A stretch of 64,000 bases of DNA from Cellulophaga lytica DSM 7489. GTDB taxonomy: Bacteria > Bacteroidota > Bacteroidia > Flavobacteriales > Flavobacteriaceae. The DNA is taken from assembly GCF_000190595.1 (NCBI RefSeq), contig NC_015167.1, positions 2,283,501 through 2,347,500 on the forward strand, given 5' to 3'. Each line of letters opens with the position of its first letter. Positions within the stretch are counted from its first letter, which is position 1. The notes below the pieces were generated by a model that did not search any database, was not told the DNA's origin, and was given only the letters and a program-made list of their open reading frames with translations. Shown piece by piece: positions 1 to 9,862 of the stretch. A program made the translations under genes and the position numbers.

Positions 1-525
1 GATCTCTATAAGTGTAGTTGCATTATTTTTGGTAATTAGTTCTTTTAAAGCTTTTACTTTATTGTATGTGTTTTCAATAAAAGATTGCCCGCCAAAACCT
101 GGATTAACGCTCATTAGACATACAACATCAATATCGTTAATAATGTCTTCTAAAAGGTTTACGTTAGTATGCGGATTTAAAGCAACGCCAGCCATCATTC
201 CTTCTGCTTTAATAGCTTGTAAAGTTCTGTGTAAATGTGTGCAAGCTTCATAGTGTACAGATAATACGTTTGCGCCTAACTCAGCAAAGGTTTTTATATA
301 CCTGTCTGGGTCTACAATCATTAAATGCACATCTAATGTTTTTGTTGCGTGCTGTGCAATACTTTTTAACACAGGCATACCGTAAGATATGTTAGGAACA
401 AAAACGCCGTCCATAATATCTATATGGTGCCAATCTGCCTCGCTGTTGTTTACCATTTCTACATCTCTCTGTAGGTTTCCAAAGTCTGCTGCTAATAAAG
501 AGGGTGCAATTTTATTGTTGCTCAT
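1..525 (-). CDS. rpe: ribulose-phosphate 3-epimerase (C-terminus cut by window edge)
   Basis: Interconverts ribulose 5-phosphate and xylulose 5-phosphate in the non-oxidative pentose phosphate pathway; cytosolic TIM barrel. Only the first 175 residues are present, because the gene runs off the left edge of the window. The start ATG (523-525) opens with MSNNKIAPSLLAADFGNL, the usual family N-terminus. The metal ligands H34, D36 (HHIDIMDG) and H67 (DVHLMI) are all visible, as is the later SVNPGFGGQ phosphate-binding motif near residue 142. A -7 element lies 24 bp upstream. It reads as an ordinary housekeeping gene with no internal defect in the visible part. Confidence in the identity is high. 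Confidence 0.96.
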   Translation of the reverse strand, partial: MSNNKIAPSLLAADFGNLQRDVEMVNNSEADWHHIDIMDGVFVPNISYGMPVLKSIAQHATKTLDVHLMIVDPDRYIKTFAELGANVLSVHYEACTHLHRTLQAIKAEGMMAGVALNPHTNVNLLEDIINDIDVVCLMSVNPGFGGQSFIENTYNKVKALKELITKNNATTLIEI

Positions 526-548
526 TTTATTTTAGATTGATATTTGTA

Positions 549-556
549 CAAAAGTA
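549..556 (-). promoter_or_regulatory. -7 element of rpe
   Basis: TACTTTTG on the minus strand matches the Bacteroidetes -7 consensus TAnnTTTG and lies 24 bp before the rpe ATG. No clear -33 TTG is seen at the usual 17-23 bp distance, so the call rests on one element. Confidence 0.5.
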
Positions 557-624
557 CGCATTTGATATAAATTGAAATAGTGGAAATTAACCTTTATAAT
601 TTGTTTAAGATTGATACTTGTAAA

Positions 625-659
625 AACAAAAAAGCCTGTTGTTTTTAACAACAGGCTTT
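625..659 (-). terminator. terminator after the cold-shock gene
   Basis: An 11-bp perfect stem (631-641 with 649-659, 7-nt loop) is followed on the minus strand by a T-rich run (plus-strand A-run at 622-630). It sits just past the cold-shock stop and insulates rpe. Confidence 0.85.
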
Positions 660-687
660 GCATGTAATAAGTTAAATTCTTTATATA

Positions 688-879
688 TTAAAGGACTTCA
701 ACGTTTACTGCATTAGGTCCTTTTTTTCCTTCTTCAACGTCATAACTAACTTTGTCTCCTTCAGCTATTTCGTGTGTTAATCCACTAATGTGAACAAAAA
801 CGTCTTTACCACCATCATCTGGAGTGATAAAACCGAAACCTTTAGAGTCGTTAAAAAATTTTACTGTACCGTTACTCAT
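688..879 (-). CDS. cold-shock domain protein (CspA family)
   Basis: A 63-residue single cold-shock domain protein, a small beta-barrel that binds single-stranded RNA and DNA and acts as an RNA chaperone. Both nucleic-acid-binding motifs are present: RNP1 as KGFGFI (residues 13-18) and RNP2 as VFVHI (residues 27-31). The C-terminus ([10 protein letters not shown]) is also typical. Length is normal for bacterial CspA-like proteins. It has its own promoter (903-927) and its own terminator (625-659), so it is monocistronic. The 5' leader is only about 20 nt, much shorter than the long thermosensing leader of E. coli cspA, so that mechanism is unlikely here. Whether it is cold-induced cannot be told from sequence. 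Confidence 0.96.
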   Translation of the reverse strand: MSNGTVKFFNDSKGFGFITPDDGGKDVFVHISGLTHEIAEGDKVSYDVEEGKKGPNAVNVEVL

Positions 880-902
880 AATTTTATTTTTAATTTAAAG
901 TG

Positions 903-927
903 CAAAGATAGTATAATATCAATACAA
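903..927 (-). promoter_or_regulatory. promoter of the cold-shock gene
   Basis: The minus strand carries TATCTTTG (903-910), a perfect Bacteroidetes TAnnTTTG element. A TTG lies at 925-927 with a 14-bp spacer, somewhat short. The predicted RNA start is near 898, about 20 nt before the ATG. Confidence 0.7.
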
Positions 928-947
928 AGCGTTTTTTATTTTTTTTT

Positions 948-2414
948 CTAAACTCTAGGTAAATCTCCTTCTCCTTTTAGTGGTAAAGTAGAGCTTCCTG
1001 TTAAGTAAACATCTACGTGATGCGCTGCCTGTCTGCCTTCAGAGATGGCCCATACAATTAATGACTGACCTCTTCTTTGGTCTCCTGCAACAAAAACACC
1101 GGGTACATTGGTCATATAGTTTTTTGCAGATGCTTTAATATTTGTTCTAGAGTCGGCTTCTAAGCCTAATTGCTGAGCTACAGTCATTTCTGACCCTGTA
1201 AAACCCATTGCAAGTAATACTAACTCACATTTCCATTCTTTTTCTGTTCCAGGAACTTCTTTTAATGTAGGTCTTTGTCCAGGTGTTTTTATCCACTCTA
1301 CTTCTGCGGTTATAAGCCCTTTTAAGTTTCCTTTTTCATCTCCAATAAATTCTTTGGTAGATATGCTAAAAAAGCGTTCTGCCCCTTCCTTATGAGAAGA
1401 ACTTGTGCGCAAACGCATTGGCCAAAACGGCCAAGGTTGGTCTGCTGGTCTTTCTGGAGTTGCTTTACTCATAATTTCAAAATTAGATACAGAGTTTGCT
1501 CCGTGGCGTATAGATGTTCCTATACAGTCAGACCCAGTATCACCACCACCAATAACAATAACATCTTTGTTGGTAGCCTTTATTTCTTCTCCTAGATCTG
1601 TAATACCATCTACACGTTTGTTGTTTTGCTTTAAAAAGTCCATTGCTTGTACAACCCCTTTTAAATCTGCTCCTTTAATAGGTAAATTTCTGCGTACTGT
1701 TGCCCCACCAGAAAGTACTACGGCGTCAAAATCTTCTTTTAGTGTGTTAGCATCTATATCTACTCCTATATGTGTGTTAGTCTTAAAAATTATTCCTTCC
1801 TCTTTAAGAACTTCTAATCTTCGGTCTATTACGTTTTTTTCCATTTTAAAATCTGGAATACCATAACGTAATAATCCTCCAACTTTTGCATCACGCTCAA
1901 AAACAGTAACTAGATGTCCGGCTCTGTTTAATTGTTGTGCAGTAGCTAAACCAGCTGGCCCAGAACCTATAACAGCAACTGTTTTACCAGTTCTTGTTTT
2001 AGGAGGTTGTGCTGTTATCCATCCTTTAGAAAATGCAGTTTCTACAATGTTTTTCTCTATATTTTCTATAGATACAGGATCTTCATTAATGCCTAGTACA
2101 CAGGCTTCTTCGCAAGGAGCAGGGCATAATCTGCCTGTAAATTCAGGAAAATTGTTAGTAGAATGTAGTATGGTTGCTGCTTTTTCCCATTTGCCTTTGT
2201 ATACAGCATCATTAAAATCTGGAATTAAATTTCCTAAAGGGCATCCGCTATGGCAAAACGGAACTCCGCAATCCATACAACGTGCACCTTGATTTTTTAA
2301 TTCAGTTTCTTTTAGTGGTTGTGTAAACTCTTTATAATTTTTTATGCGCTCTTCTACAGGAGCATAGTCTTCTATTTTTCTTTCGAACTCTAAAAATCCA
2401 GTTATTTTTCCCAT
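948..2414 (-). CDS. gltD: glutamate synthase small subunit (NADPH-GOGAT beta)
   Basis: Transfers electrons from NAD(P)H through FAD and iron-sulfur clusters to the large subunit, for reductive transfer of the glutamine amide to 2-oxoglutarate. The 488 residues match the family length. N-terminal cysteines for [4Fe-4S] clusters are visible: C46, C49, C54 and C58 (ARCMDCGVPFCHSGC), then C97, C101 and C105 (RLCPAPCEEAC). FAD binding is shown by VIGSGPAGLATAQQL from residue 148, and NAD(P) binding by GGGDTGSDC near residue 290. It starts 6 bp after the gltB stop, so the two are one operon. No internal disruption is seen. Confidence 0.97.
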   Translation of the reverse strand: MGKITGFLEFERKIEDYAPVEERIKNYKEFTQPLKETELKNQGARCMDCGVPFCHSGCPLGNLIPDFNDAVYKGKWEKAATILHSTNNFPEFTGRLCPAPCEEACVLGINEDPVSIENIEKNIVETAFSKGWITAQPPKTRTGKTVAVIGSGPAGLATAQQLNRAGHLVTVFERDAKVGGLLRYGIPDFKMEKNVIDRRLEVLKEEGIIFKTNTHIGVDIDANTLKEDFDAVVLSGGATVRRNLPIKGADLKGVVQAMDFLKQNNKRVDGITDLGEEIKATNKDVIVIGGGDTGSDCIGTSIRHGANSVSNFEIMSKATPERPADQPWPFWPMRLRTSSSHKEGAERFFSISTKEFIGDEKGNLKGLITAEVEWIKTPGQRPTLKEVPGTEKEWKCELVLLAMGFTGSEMTVAQQLGLEADSRTNIKASAKNYMTNVPGVFVAGDQRRGQSLIVWAISEGRQAAHHVDVYLTGSSTLPLKGEGDLPRV

Positions 2415-2420
2415 AGTGCT

Positions 2421-5400
2421 TTATATTATGCTAGCTTTTTGTTCTTCTTCTAATCTTTTTAGTGCTTGTCTGTATTCTTCAGGGAATACTTTTACAAACA
2501 TTGGTAGGCTGTTTTCCCAGTTTTCTAATAGACGTTGTGCTAAAGGACTCATAGTGTAGTTGTAATGACTCTCTATAAGGTCTTTTAACTCTGCAATGTC
2601 ATTAGCTTCTTCTACAGGTAGTAAATTAAGAGACTCTTTGTTGCAGTTTTTTTCAAATGTTTTATTCGGGTCTAAAACATAGGCAATACCACCACTCATA
2701 CCTGCTCCAAAATTACGGCCTACTTCACCTAAAATTACAGCAACACCGCCAGTCATATATTCACAACCGTGATCTCCAATTCCTTCTACCACGGTTTTTG
2801 CTCCTGAGTTACGTACACAAAAACGCTCACCTGCTTTACCATTAATATATGCTCTACCAGCTGTAGCACCGTATAAGGTAACATTACCAGTTATAACATT
2901 TTCTTCTGGTATAATAGTGGCGCCTTCTGGAACTTTTATTACTAGTTTACCTCCAGAAAGACCTTTTCCTAAATAGTCATTTGTATTACCATTAACAGTC
3001 ATAGTCAAACCTCTGGTTGCAAAGGCTCCAAAACTTTGTCCGGCAGAGCCAGTAAAATTTAAACGTAGCGTGTTTATAGGTAAGCCTTTTGCACCATAGG
3101 TTTTAGAAATTTCATTACTTATTATAGCGCCAACTGCTCTGTCTGTATTTTTAATAGGGAAATCTAAGGTTAGTTTCTCTTTTCTAAATAAAGATGGATG
3201 CGCTTTTTCTATGATTTTAAACTCAATAGATTTGTAAATGTCGTGCTCTTGTTTTTGAGTATTGTATAGTTTGGTTTCTTTAGGAACACTTACTTGGTGT
3301 AAAATTGGAGTAAGATCTATTCCTTCTGCTTTATAATGTTCTATAGCTTTCTTTCTATCTAATTTTTGAACTTGACCAACCATTTCGTTAACTGTTCTAA
3401 ACCCTAATTGCGCCATTATTTCTCTTAATTCTTGAGCAATAAAGTACATGTAGTTAACTACGTGTTCTGGTTTTCCTTTAAACTTTTTACGCAACTCTGG
3501 GTTTTGAGTAGCAATACCAACAGGGCAAGTGTTTAGGTGACAAACACGCATCATGATACAACCAGAAGCTACTAATGGTGCAGTTGCAAAACCAAATTCT
3601 TCTGCTCCAAGTAAACAAGCTATGGCAACATCACGACCTGTTTTTAATTGTCCGTCACATTCTACAACAACCCTGTTTCTAAGATCATTCATAACTAAGG
3701 TTTGCTGTGCTTCTGCAATACCAAGTTCCCAAGGTAAACCAGCGTGTTTTAATGAGGTAAGCGGAGATGCTCCTGTACCACCGTCGTGGCCAGAAACTAA
3801 TATAACATCTGCTTTAGCCTTAGCAACACCTGCGGCTACAGTGCCTACACCAACTTCTGATACTAATTTTACATTTATTCTTGCCTCTCTATTGGCAGAT
3901 TTTAAATCGTATATTAATTGAGATAAATCTTCAATTGAGTAAATATCATGATGTGGAGGAGGGGAAATAAGTCCTACATATGGAGTAGAATTTCTTGTTT
4001 TTGCAATAGACGGATTTACTTTTGGCCCAGGCAATTGTCCGCCTTCTCCAGGTTTGGCTCCTTGAGCCATTTTTATTTGTATTTCTTTTGCGCTTGATAA
4101 GTAGTTAGATGTAACACCAAACCTACCTGAAGCTACTTGCTTAATGGCACTGTTTTTCCAATCTCCAGTTTCATTTTTGTAAAATCGTTCTGCATCTTCA
4201 CCACCTTCTCCTGAGTTGCTTTTACCACCTATACGGTTCATAGCAATAGCTAAATTTTCATGAGCTTCTTTGCTTATAGATCCGTAAGACATTGCACCCG
4301 TTTTAAATCGTTTTACAATATCTGTCCATGGCTCTACTTCTTCAATAGGAATTGGATCGTAGTTAGAGAATTCAAACAAACCTCTAATGGTCATTAAATG
4401 TTTAGACTGCTCGTTAATAAGCTTTGAGTATTCTTTGTAAGTTTCTGGTTCGTTGTTACGAACAGATTTTTGAAGTTTAGCAATAGTAAGGGGGTTAAAC
4501 AAGTGTTTTTCTCCGTCTCTACGCCACCTATATGCGCCACCCATTTCTAGCTCTAAACTAGCAGCAACTTCTTTAGTGTTAAACGCTTTTTGGTGTCTTT
4601 TAGATATTTCTTTTTCAATTTGATACAAGCCAATACCTTGAATTCTTGTAGGGGTATTTGGAAAATATTTATCTACAACCTTGGTGTTTATACCAATACA
4701 CTCAAATAATTGCGAACCTCTGTAGGAGTTTAATGTAGAGATGCCTATTTTGTTCATCACTTTTAAAACTCCCTTGCCAATACCTTTGTTGTAATTTTTA
4801 ATTGCTTCATCAAAAGTAATGTCTGTAATGTCATTTTCTTCTATTTGCTCAGCAATAATTTCGTTTACCAAATATGGGTTTACTGCACTTGCTCCGTAGC
4901 CAAACAATAATGCAAAATGATGCACTTCTCTAGGTTCTGCAGACTCAATAATAATACTTAGCTTAGATCTTTTTCCTAGTTTTTGAAGTCCGCTATTTAC
5001 AAAAGATAAAGCCAGCAAAGCAGGTATAGGTGCGTTGTCTTTATCTACATTTCTGTCTGATAAAATAATTATGTTAGTTCCGTTATCTATTGCTTTAGAG
5101 GCTTGGTCTAATATGCTAGCTAAAGCTTCTTCTAAAGCATTGTGTCCACGTGCTATTTTGTATAAAATAGGAATAGATGTTACTTTGTAATCTGGACTAG
5201 CATCATAGTTTTTAATCTTATCTAAATCTTCTTTAGATATTACAGGATTTTGAATTTTAAGTTTGCGGCAATGCAATTCTGAAAAATCAAAAATATTATG
5301 ATCACTACCAAGAGTTAAGCTAATATCTGTAATTAACTCTTCCCTAATACCATCTAAAGGAGGGTTTGTTACTTGGGCAAATAATTGCTTAAAGTAGTTG

Positions 5401-6932
5401 TATATAAGTTGTGGTTTTTCTGATAAAACAGCAATTGGTGTATCAGACCCCATGGATCCAATAGGTTCTTTTGCTGTTTTGCCCATTGGTAGTATAATGG
5501 TATTTATGTCTTCTAAAGTGTAGCCAAAAAGAGATTTTCTTTTTTCTAAACTTTCTTCTCCTAAAAATAAAGGACAGTCGTTATAAGGTATGTCTTTTAA
5601 ATGCACCAAATTATTATCTAACCACTTTTGGTAAGGCTTTAATTGAGCAATTTTTTCTTTTATTTCTTCATCATTAACTATACGGCCTTCTTCCATATTA
5701 ACTAAAAACATTTTTCCAGGCTCTAAACGGCCGTGAAACTCAATGTTTTCTGGTTCTATATCTACTACACCAGTTTCTGATGACATAATTACGTAACCAT
5801 CTTTGGTTACAGAATATCTAGAAGGTCTTAATCCATTACGGTCTAAAACGGCACCAATGTAGTTGCCGTCTGTAAATGGTACAGATGCAGGTCCGTCCCA
5901 AGGTTCCATCATGCAAGAGTTGTACTCGTAAAATGCTCTTTTAGCAGGAGACATGTCTGGGTTTTTTTCCCAGGCTTCTGGCACCATAATCATCATTACT
6001 TCTGGTAAAGATCTGCCTGTCATTAATAACAGTTCTACAACCATATCCATAGTTGCGGAGTCAGATTTACCAGGTAATATTATAGGTAGTATATTTTTTA
6101 TTTCATCTCCAAATAAATCACTTTTTAATAACTCTTCTCTAGAGCGCATTCTAGAAACATTACCACGCAAGGTATTTATTTCTCCGTTGTGGCACATGTA
6201 CCTAAATGGTTGTGCAAGATCCCAAGTAGGGAAAGTGTTGGTAGAAAAACGTTGGTGTACTAATGCTAGTCTAGTAACAACTCTTGGATCCATTAAATCT
6301 TTAAAGTAAAATTTAATGTCTTGTGGCATTAATAGTCCTTTAAAAATAATAATTTTGGTAGATAAGCTTGGTACATAGAAAAAGCCACTTTCAGATAATT
6401 TAGAACTTAAAATTGTATGCTCTGTAACTTTACGAGCAATGTATAGTTTAAGATTAAAAGTAGCATAATCTTGTGAGCTGTCTTCTTTTGCTATAAATAT
6501 TTGCTTAACAAAAGGCTCTGTTTCCATAGCAATACGGCCAGGAACATTTTTGTTTACAGGTGCATCTCTCCAGCCAAGTAATTTTAACCCTTGTTTTTTT
6601 ATGTTTTCTTCAAAGACAGAAATACAAAAATCTCTTTGATTTTGTTTTTGCGGTAAAAAAATGTTTGCAACTGCATACTCACCAGGTTCTGGTAAGTTAA
6701 AATCACATACTTCTGTAAAATAATCATGTGGTATATCTATTAGTATACCAGCCCCATCTCCTGTTTTGCCATCAGAACTAACCGCTCCACGGTGTTCTAG
6801 TTTATCTAGTATTTCTAAGGCTTTATGTATTATGTCGTTAGACTTTTTTCCTTTTAAGCTACAGATAAAACCTGCTCCACAGTTGTCATGTTCAAAATCC
6901 GGTAGGTATAACCCTTGTTTTTTCAGCTTCAT
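2421..6932 (-). CDS. gltB: glutamate synthase large subunit (GOGAT alpha)
   Basis: Hydrolyses glutamine and aminates 2-oxoglutarate, producing two glutamates in ammonium assimilation. The 1503 residues match the family. Cys18 (HDNCGAGF) is the class II glutaminase nucleophile, which in studied enzymes is exposed by removal of a short N-terminal peptide; 17 residues precede it here. The central and FMN-binding synthase domains follow, with the [3Fe-4S] cysteines in [15 protein letters not shown] around residue 1125. The C-terminal GXGXG repeats (for example [13 protein letters not shown]) form the beta-helix. It is the first gene of gltB-gltD. A -7 element 18 bp upstream of the ATG gives a very short leader. 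Confidence 0.98.
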   Translation of the reverse strand: MKLKKQGLYLPDFEHDNCGAGFICSLKGKKSNDIIHKALEILDKLEHRGAVSSDGKTGDGAGILIDIPHDYFTEVCDFNLPEPGEYAVANIFLPQKQNQRDFCISVFEENIKKQGLKLLGWRDAPVNKNVPGRIAMETEPFVKQIFIAKEDSSQDYATFNLKLYIARKVTEHTILSSKLSESGFFYVPSLSTKIIIFKGLLMPQDIKFYFKDLMDPRVVTRLALVHQRFSTNTFPTWDLAQPFRYMCHNGEINTLRGNVSRMRSREELLKSDLFGDEIKNILPIILPGKSDSATMDMVVELLLMTGRSLPEVMMIMVPEAWEKNPDMSPAKRAFYEYNSCMMEPWDGPASVPFTDGNYIGAVLDRNGLRPSRYSVTKDGYVIMSSETGVVDIEPENIEFHGRLEPGKMFLVNMEEGRIVNDEEIKEKIAQLKPYQKWLDNNLVHLKDIPYNDCPLFLGEESLEKRKSLFGYTLEDINTIILPMGKTAKEPIGSMGSDTPIAVLSEKPQLIYNYFKQLFAQVTNPPLDGIREELITDISLTLGSDHNIFDFSELHCRKLKIQNPVISKEDLDKIKNYDASPDYKVTSIPILYKIARGHNALEEALASILDQASKAIDNGTNIIILSDRNVDKDNAPIPALLALSFVNSGLQKLGKRSKLSIIIESAEPREVHHFALLFGYGASAVNPYLVNEIIAEQIEENDITDITFDEAIKNYNKGIGKGVLKVMNKIGISTLNSYRGSQLFECIGINTKVVDKYFPNTPTRIQGIGLYQIEKEISKRHQKAFNTKEVAASLELEMGGAYRWRRDGEKHLFNPLTIAKLQKSVRNNEPETYKEYSKLINEQSKHLMTIRGLFEFSNYDPIPIEEVEPWTDIVKRFKTGAMSYGSISKEAHENLAIAMNRIGGKSNSGEGGEDAERFYKNETGDWKNSAIKQVASGRFGVTSNYLSSAKEIQIKMAQGAKPGEGGQLPGPKVNPSIAKTRNSTPYVGLISPPPHHDIYSIEDLSQLIYDLKSANREARINVKLVSEVGVGTVAAGVAKAKADVILVSGHDGGTGASPLTSLKHAGLPWELGIAEAQQTLVMNDLRNRVVVECDGQLKTGRDVAIACLLGAEEFGFATAPLVASGCIMMRVCHLNTCPVGIATQNPELRKKFKGKPEHVVNYMYFIAQELREIMAQLGFRTVNEMVGQVQKLDRKKAIEHYKAEGIDLTPILHQVSVPKETKLYNTQKQEHDIYKSIEFKIIEKAHPSLFRKEKLTLDFPIKNTDRAVGAIISNEISKTYGAKGLPINTLRLNFTGSAGQSFGAFATRGLTMTVNGNTNDYLGKGLSGGKLVIKVPEGATIIPEENVITGNVTLYGATAGRAYINGKAGERFCVRNSGAKTVVEGIGDHGCEYMTGGVAVILGEVGRNFGAGMSGGIAYVLDPNKTFEKNCNKESLNLLPVEEANDIAELKDLIESHYNYTMSPLAQRLLENWENSLPMFVKVFPEEYRQALKRLEEEQKASII

Positions 6933-6949
6933 AAATTATCACATTTCTT

Positions 6950-6957
6950 CAAATATA
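6950..6957 (-). promoter_or_regulatory. -7 element of gltBD
   Basis: TATATTTG on the minus strand is a perfect -7 match, 17 bp before the gltB ATG (6930-6932). This implies a leader of about 10-15 nt. No clean -33 TTG is visible. Confidence 0.6.
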
Positions 6958-7103
6958 TTATAATTGTTAAATTATCTTTAAAGAATTATTGATAACCGAG
7001 AAATTAATTCAGCATTTTCAGTGTATTGATAAATTAAATGAAATTTTTAATTTTAAAGGGTGTGTAAATTATCAAATTCATAATGTTAATTTATGGATTT
7101 TGC

Positions 7104-7141
7104 ATAAAAAAATGCTGCACAATAATTATTGTACAGCATTT
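7104..7141 (-). terminator. terminator after the acyl-CoA dehydrogenase gene
   Basis: A long hairpin (7110-7117 with 7134-7141, plus the self-complementary core 7119-7132, one mismatch pair between them) is followed on the minus strand by TTTTTAT. It lies just after the acyl-CoA dehydrogenase stop and upstream of the gltB promoter. Confidence 0.85.
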
Positions 7142-7167
7142 GTATTAAAACAAAATATTATTTTAAG

Positions 7168-8310
7168 TTAATCTCTTAAAATACTTCTAGAAATTACAAT
7201 TTTTTGTATTTCAGAAGTACCTTCGTAAATCTGTGTAATTTTAGCATCTCTCATTAAACGCTCTACGTGGTAATCTTTAACAAAACCGTTGCCACCGTGT
7301 ATTTGTACAGCTTCTACAGCAACATCCATAGCAACTTTAGATGCATATAATTTGGCCATAGCACCGGATAAATCATAGTTCTCATGATTGTCTTTATCCA
7401 TTGCAGCTTTGTAAACTAACATTCTTGCGGCCTCAATAGAAGTGTGCATATCTGCTAATTTAAAAGCAATAGCTTGGTGGTTAGCAATCTCGGTACCAAA
7501 TGCTTTTCTTTGTTTAGAGTATTTTAATGCTAATTCATAAGCGCCTGCAGCAATACCTAATGCTTGTGCAGCAATACCAATTCTTCCGCCAGAAAGCGTT
7601 TTCATGGCAAATTTAAAACCAAAACCATCTTCTCCAATTCTGTTTTCTTTAGGTACTTTTACATCGTTAAAAATTAAAGAATGTGTATCACTACCTCTAA
7701 TACCTAGTTTATTTTCTTTTGGCCCAATTTCAAAACCTTCTGCACCTTTTTCAACAATAAGAGCATTAATTCCTTTGTGTCCTTTTTCTATATCTGTTTG
7801 TGCAATTACTAAATAAATATCCGCAGAGCTACCGTTAGTAATCCAGTTTTTAGTACCGTTTAAAACGTAGTGGTCTCCTTTATCTATAGCTGTTGTTTTT
7901 TGAGAAGTAGCATCACTACCAGCTTCAGGTTCAGATAAGCAAAAAGCACCAATACTTTCTCCTGTTGTTAAACGTGTTAAATATTTTTGCTTTTGTTCTT
8001 CTGTACCAAATGTTTCTAATCCCCAACAAACTAAAGAGTTGTTTACAGAAACAATTACAGAGCAAGAAGCATCTACTTTAGACAATTCTTCCATTACTAG
8101 TACATAAGAAAGTGTATCTAGGCCGCTTCCTCCGTATTTGGAGTCAACCATCATTCCTAAAAAGCCTAGTTCGCCCATTTTTTTTACCTCTTCCTTAGGA
8201 AACCTTTGGGCGTCATCTCTTTCAATTACTTCTGGTAATAATTCATTTTGAGCAAAATCTCTTGCTGCTTGTTGAATCATTAATTGTTCTTCTGTTAACT
8301 TAAAGTCCAT
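7168..8310 (-). CDS. acyl-CoA dehydrogenase, short-chain (butyryl-CoA type)
   Basis: FAD-dependent alpha,beta-dehydrogenation of acyl-CoA thioesters, in fatty-acid or branched amino-acid breakdown. The 380 residues are the usual length. The N-terminal all-helical domain opens with KLTEEQLMIQQAARDFA. The substrate and FAD region CLSEPEAGSDA is near residue 127, and the C-terminal signature QIYEGTSEIQ contains the expected catalytic base E363. A Glu at this position is the arrangement of short- and medium-chain enzymes. The gene has its own promoter (8340-8370) and terminator (7104-7141), so it is single. The exact chain-length preference cannot be read from sequence. Confidence 0.93.
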   Translation of the reverse strand: MDFKLTEEQLMIQQAARDFAQNELLPEVIERDDAQRFPKEEVKKMGELGFLGMMVDSKYGGSGLDTLSYVLVMEELSKVDASCSVIVSVNNSLVCWGLETFGTEEQKQKYLTRLTTGESIGAFCLSEPEAGSDATSQKTTAIDKGDHYVLNGTKNWITNGSSADIYLVIAQTDIEKGHKGINALIVEKGAEGFEIGPKENKLGIRGSDTHSLIFNDVKVPKENRIGEDGFGFKFAMKTLSGGRIGIAAQALGIAAGAYELALKYSKQRKAFGTEIANHQAIAFKLADMHTSIEAARMLVYKAAMDKDNHENYDLSGAMAKLYASKVAMDVAVEAVQIHGGNGFVKDYHVERLMRDAKITQIYEGTSEIQKIVISRSILRD

Positions 8311-8339
8311 CTTATTGCGATAATGTTAATTTATGTGTA

Positions 8340-8370
8340 CAAATATAGGTCTATATTGTGATATATTCAA
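8340..8370 (-). promoter_or_regulatory. promoter of the acyl-CoA dehydrogenase gene
   Basis: The minus strand shows TTG (8368-8370), a 20-bp spacer and TATATTTG (8340-8347). This is a full match to the Bacteroidetes TTG/TAnnTTTG promoter, 30 bp before the ATG. Confidence 0.8.
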
Positions 8371-8476
8371 CAACATAGCATTCTCTTTCTCTATGTTTTA
8401 GTACTGTTCAACGTAAAATTAATGAAAAATTAATCATTCTATGGTTGTTAAAAGTTTAAAAATGCCGCAATATTTT

Positions 8477-8484
8477 TATATTTG
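8477..8484 (+). promoter_or_regulatory. -7 element of the glutamate dehydrogenase operon
   Basis: TATATTTG is a perfect -7 match. It places the RNA start near 8489 and gives a leader of about 125 nt before the dehydrogenase ATG. The best TTG is 29 bp upstream, too far, so the -33 part is uncertain. Confidence 0.6.
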
Positions 8485-8523
8485 TTGAATTGAACTTTTA
8501 GTAATTGATTTAATATTAAAATT

Positions 8524-8613
8524 ATGAGACAGCAGTAACTCCCGTTTGGGAGGGATATTTTTAACAACAATAGCAATGCAATAAGAATGTTACATAATTT
8601 ACAATCAATTTAA
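8524..8613 (+). promoter_or_regulatory. leader with three mini-ORFs and a hairpin before the dehydrogenase gene
   Basis: Three consecutive tiny ORFs fill the leader: 8524-8538 (MRQQ, stop), 8576-8584 (MQ, stop) and 8587-8613 (MLHNLQSI, stop). All three contain glutamine codons (CAG CAG, CAA, CAA). A 5-bp hairpin (CTCCC 8539-8543 with GGGAG 8548-8552, loop GTTT) starts directly after the first stop. The third ORF ends one base before the dehydrogenase ATG, so translation could be coupled. Translation of these ORFs is inferred, not shown; short ORFs do arise by chance in AT-rich DNA. Confidence 0.4.
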
Positions 8614-8614
8614 A

Positions 8615-9841
8615 ATGAAAGATTTACTACAAAAATACGAGGATAAACAACCTGAAATTGTTTTTAATTGGAAAGATTCTGAGACTGAAGCCGAAGGGTG
8701 GACAGTTATAAATTCTTTGCGTGGCGGTGCTGCTGGTGGTGGTACAAGAATGCGTAAAGGATTAGATATGAACGAGGTTCTTTCTTTAGCTAAAACAATG
8801 GAAGTTAAATTTACGGTTTCTGGACCAGCAATTGGTGGTGCTAAATCAGGAATTAATTTTGATCCAAGTGACCCAAGAAAAAAAGGAGTTTTAAAACGTT
8901 GGTACAATGCCGTTGCACCATTATTAAAAAGTTATTACGGTACTGGTGGCGATTTAAATGTTGATGAAATACACGAGGTTATTCCTATTACCGAAGATGC
9001 TGGAGTGTGGCACCCACAAGAAGGGGTTTTTAACGGACATTTTAAACCTACAGAAGCAGATAAAATTAACCGTATTGGACAATTGCGTTTAGGGGTTATA
9101 AAAGTAATAGAAAGTAATACATATTCTCCTTCTGTAGAACGTAAGTATACAGTGGCAGATATGATTACAGGTTTTGGTGTAGCAGAAGCAGCCAAACACT
9201 ATTATGATATTTACGGCGGTACTGTAGAAGGTAAAAGGGCAATAGTACAAGGTTTTGGTAATGTTGGTGCAGCAGCAGCATATTACCTAAGTCAAATGGG
9301 AGCTAAAATAGTAGGTATTATAGACCGTGATGGCGGAATAATTAATAAAGAAGGCTTTTCTTTTGAAGAAGTAAAAGAGCTTTACCTTAATAAAAACGGA
9401 AATACTCTTGTAGCGGATAATATGATTCCGTTTGAAGAAATTAATAAACAAATTTGGGGTTTAGAAGCGGAAATATTTGCACCTTGTGCCGCATCTAGAC
9501 TAATAACCAAAGAACAAATAACACAGTTAATAAATACAGGCCTAGAAGTTATTACATGCGGGGCTAATGTACCATTTGCAGATAAAGAAATTTTCTTTGG
9601 TCCTATAATGGAATATACAGATGAACGCGTAAGTTTAATTCCAGATTTTATATCTAACTGTGGTATGGCAAGAGTATTTGCTTACTTTATGGAAAGAAGA
9701 GTAGAAATGAATGATGAGTTGGTTTTTAAAGATACTTCTGAAACCATTAAAAAGGCAATGCAAAATGTATATAAAAATAACGCTTCAAAAAAGCAGTTAA
9801 GTAAAACAGCTTTTGAGATAGCATTAAAACAATTAATATAA
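8615..9841 (+). CDS. Glu/Leu/Phe/Val dehydrogenase family enzyme (probable glutamate dehydrogenase)
   Basis: NAD(P)-dependent reversible oxidative deamination of an amino acid, most likely glutamate. The 408 residues are close to the usual length. The dimerisation/substrate domain contains the two family lysines: K65 (MEVKF) and K77 in GPAIGGAKSGINF, the glycine-rich catalytic segment. GTGGDLNVDE follows near residue 110. The Rossmann domain has GFGNVGAAAAYYL from about residue 213. The gene starts a run with nhaD 21 bp downstream. The leader contains three glutamine-codon mini-ORFs (see 8524-8613). Substrate specificity is inferred; leucine or phenylalanine dehydrogenase activity cannot be excluded. 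Confidence 0.88.
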   Translation: MKDLLQKYEDKQPEIVFNWKDSETEAEGWTVINSLRGGAAGGGTRMRKGLDMNEVLSLAKTMEVKFTVSGPAIGGAKSGINFDPSDPRKKGVLKRWYNAVAPLLKSYYGTGGDLNVDEIHEVIPITEDAGVWHPQEGVFNGHFKPTEADKINRIGQLRLGVIKVIESNTYSPSVERKYTVADMITGFGVAEAAKHYYDIYGGTVEGKRAIVQGFGNVGAAAAYYLSQMGAKIVGIIDRDGGIINKEGFSFEEVKELYLNKNGNTLVADNMIPFEEINKQIWGLEAEIFAPCAASRLITKEQITQLINTGLEVITCGANVPFADKEIFFGPIMEYTDERVSLIPDFISNCGMARVFAYFMERRVEMNDELVFKDTSETIKKAMQNVYKNNASKKQLSKTAFEIALKQLI

Positions 9842-9862
9842 ACTAAACTAAGAAGAAGAAGA

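Noticed and set aside
1405-1866. 153-codon ORF opposite gltD
   Set aside because: Antisense shadow of gltD; composition follows the codon pattern of the gene beneath.
3553-3921. 122-codon ORF opposite gltB
   Set aside because: A shadow on the strand opposite a strongly conserved gene, with no independent promoter or family features.
7110-7141. Inverted repeat as a mobile-element end
   Set aside because: Position after a stop codon with a T-run on the minus strand makes it a transcription terminator; no transposase nearby.
8361-8371. Fifth Crp/Fnr-like box (TGATATATTCA, about 8359-8369) upstream of the acyl-CoA dehydrogenase
   Set aside because: The second half-site is one base short and does not give TRTCA at the correct distance.
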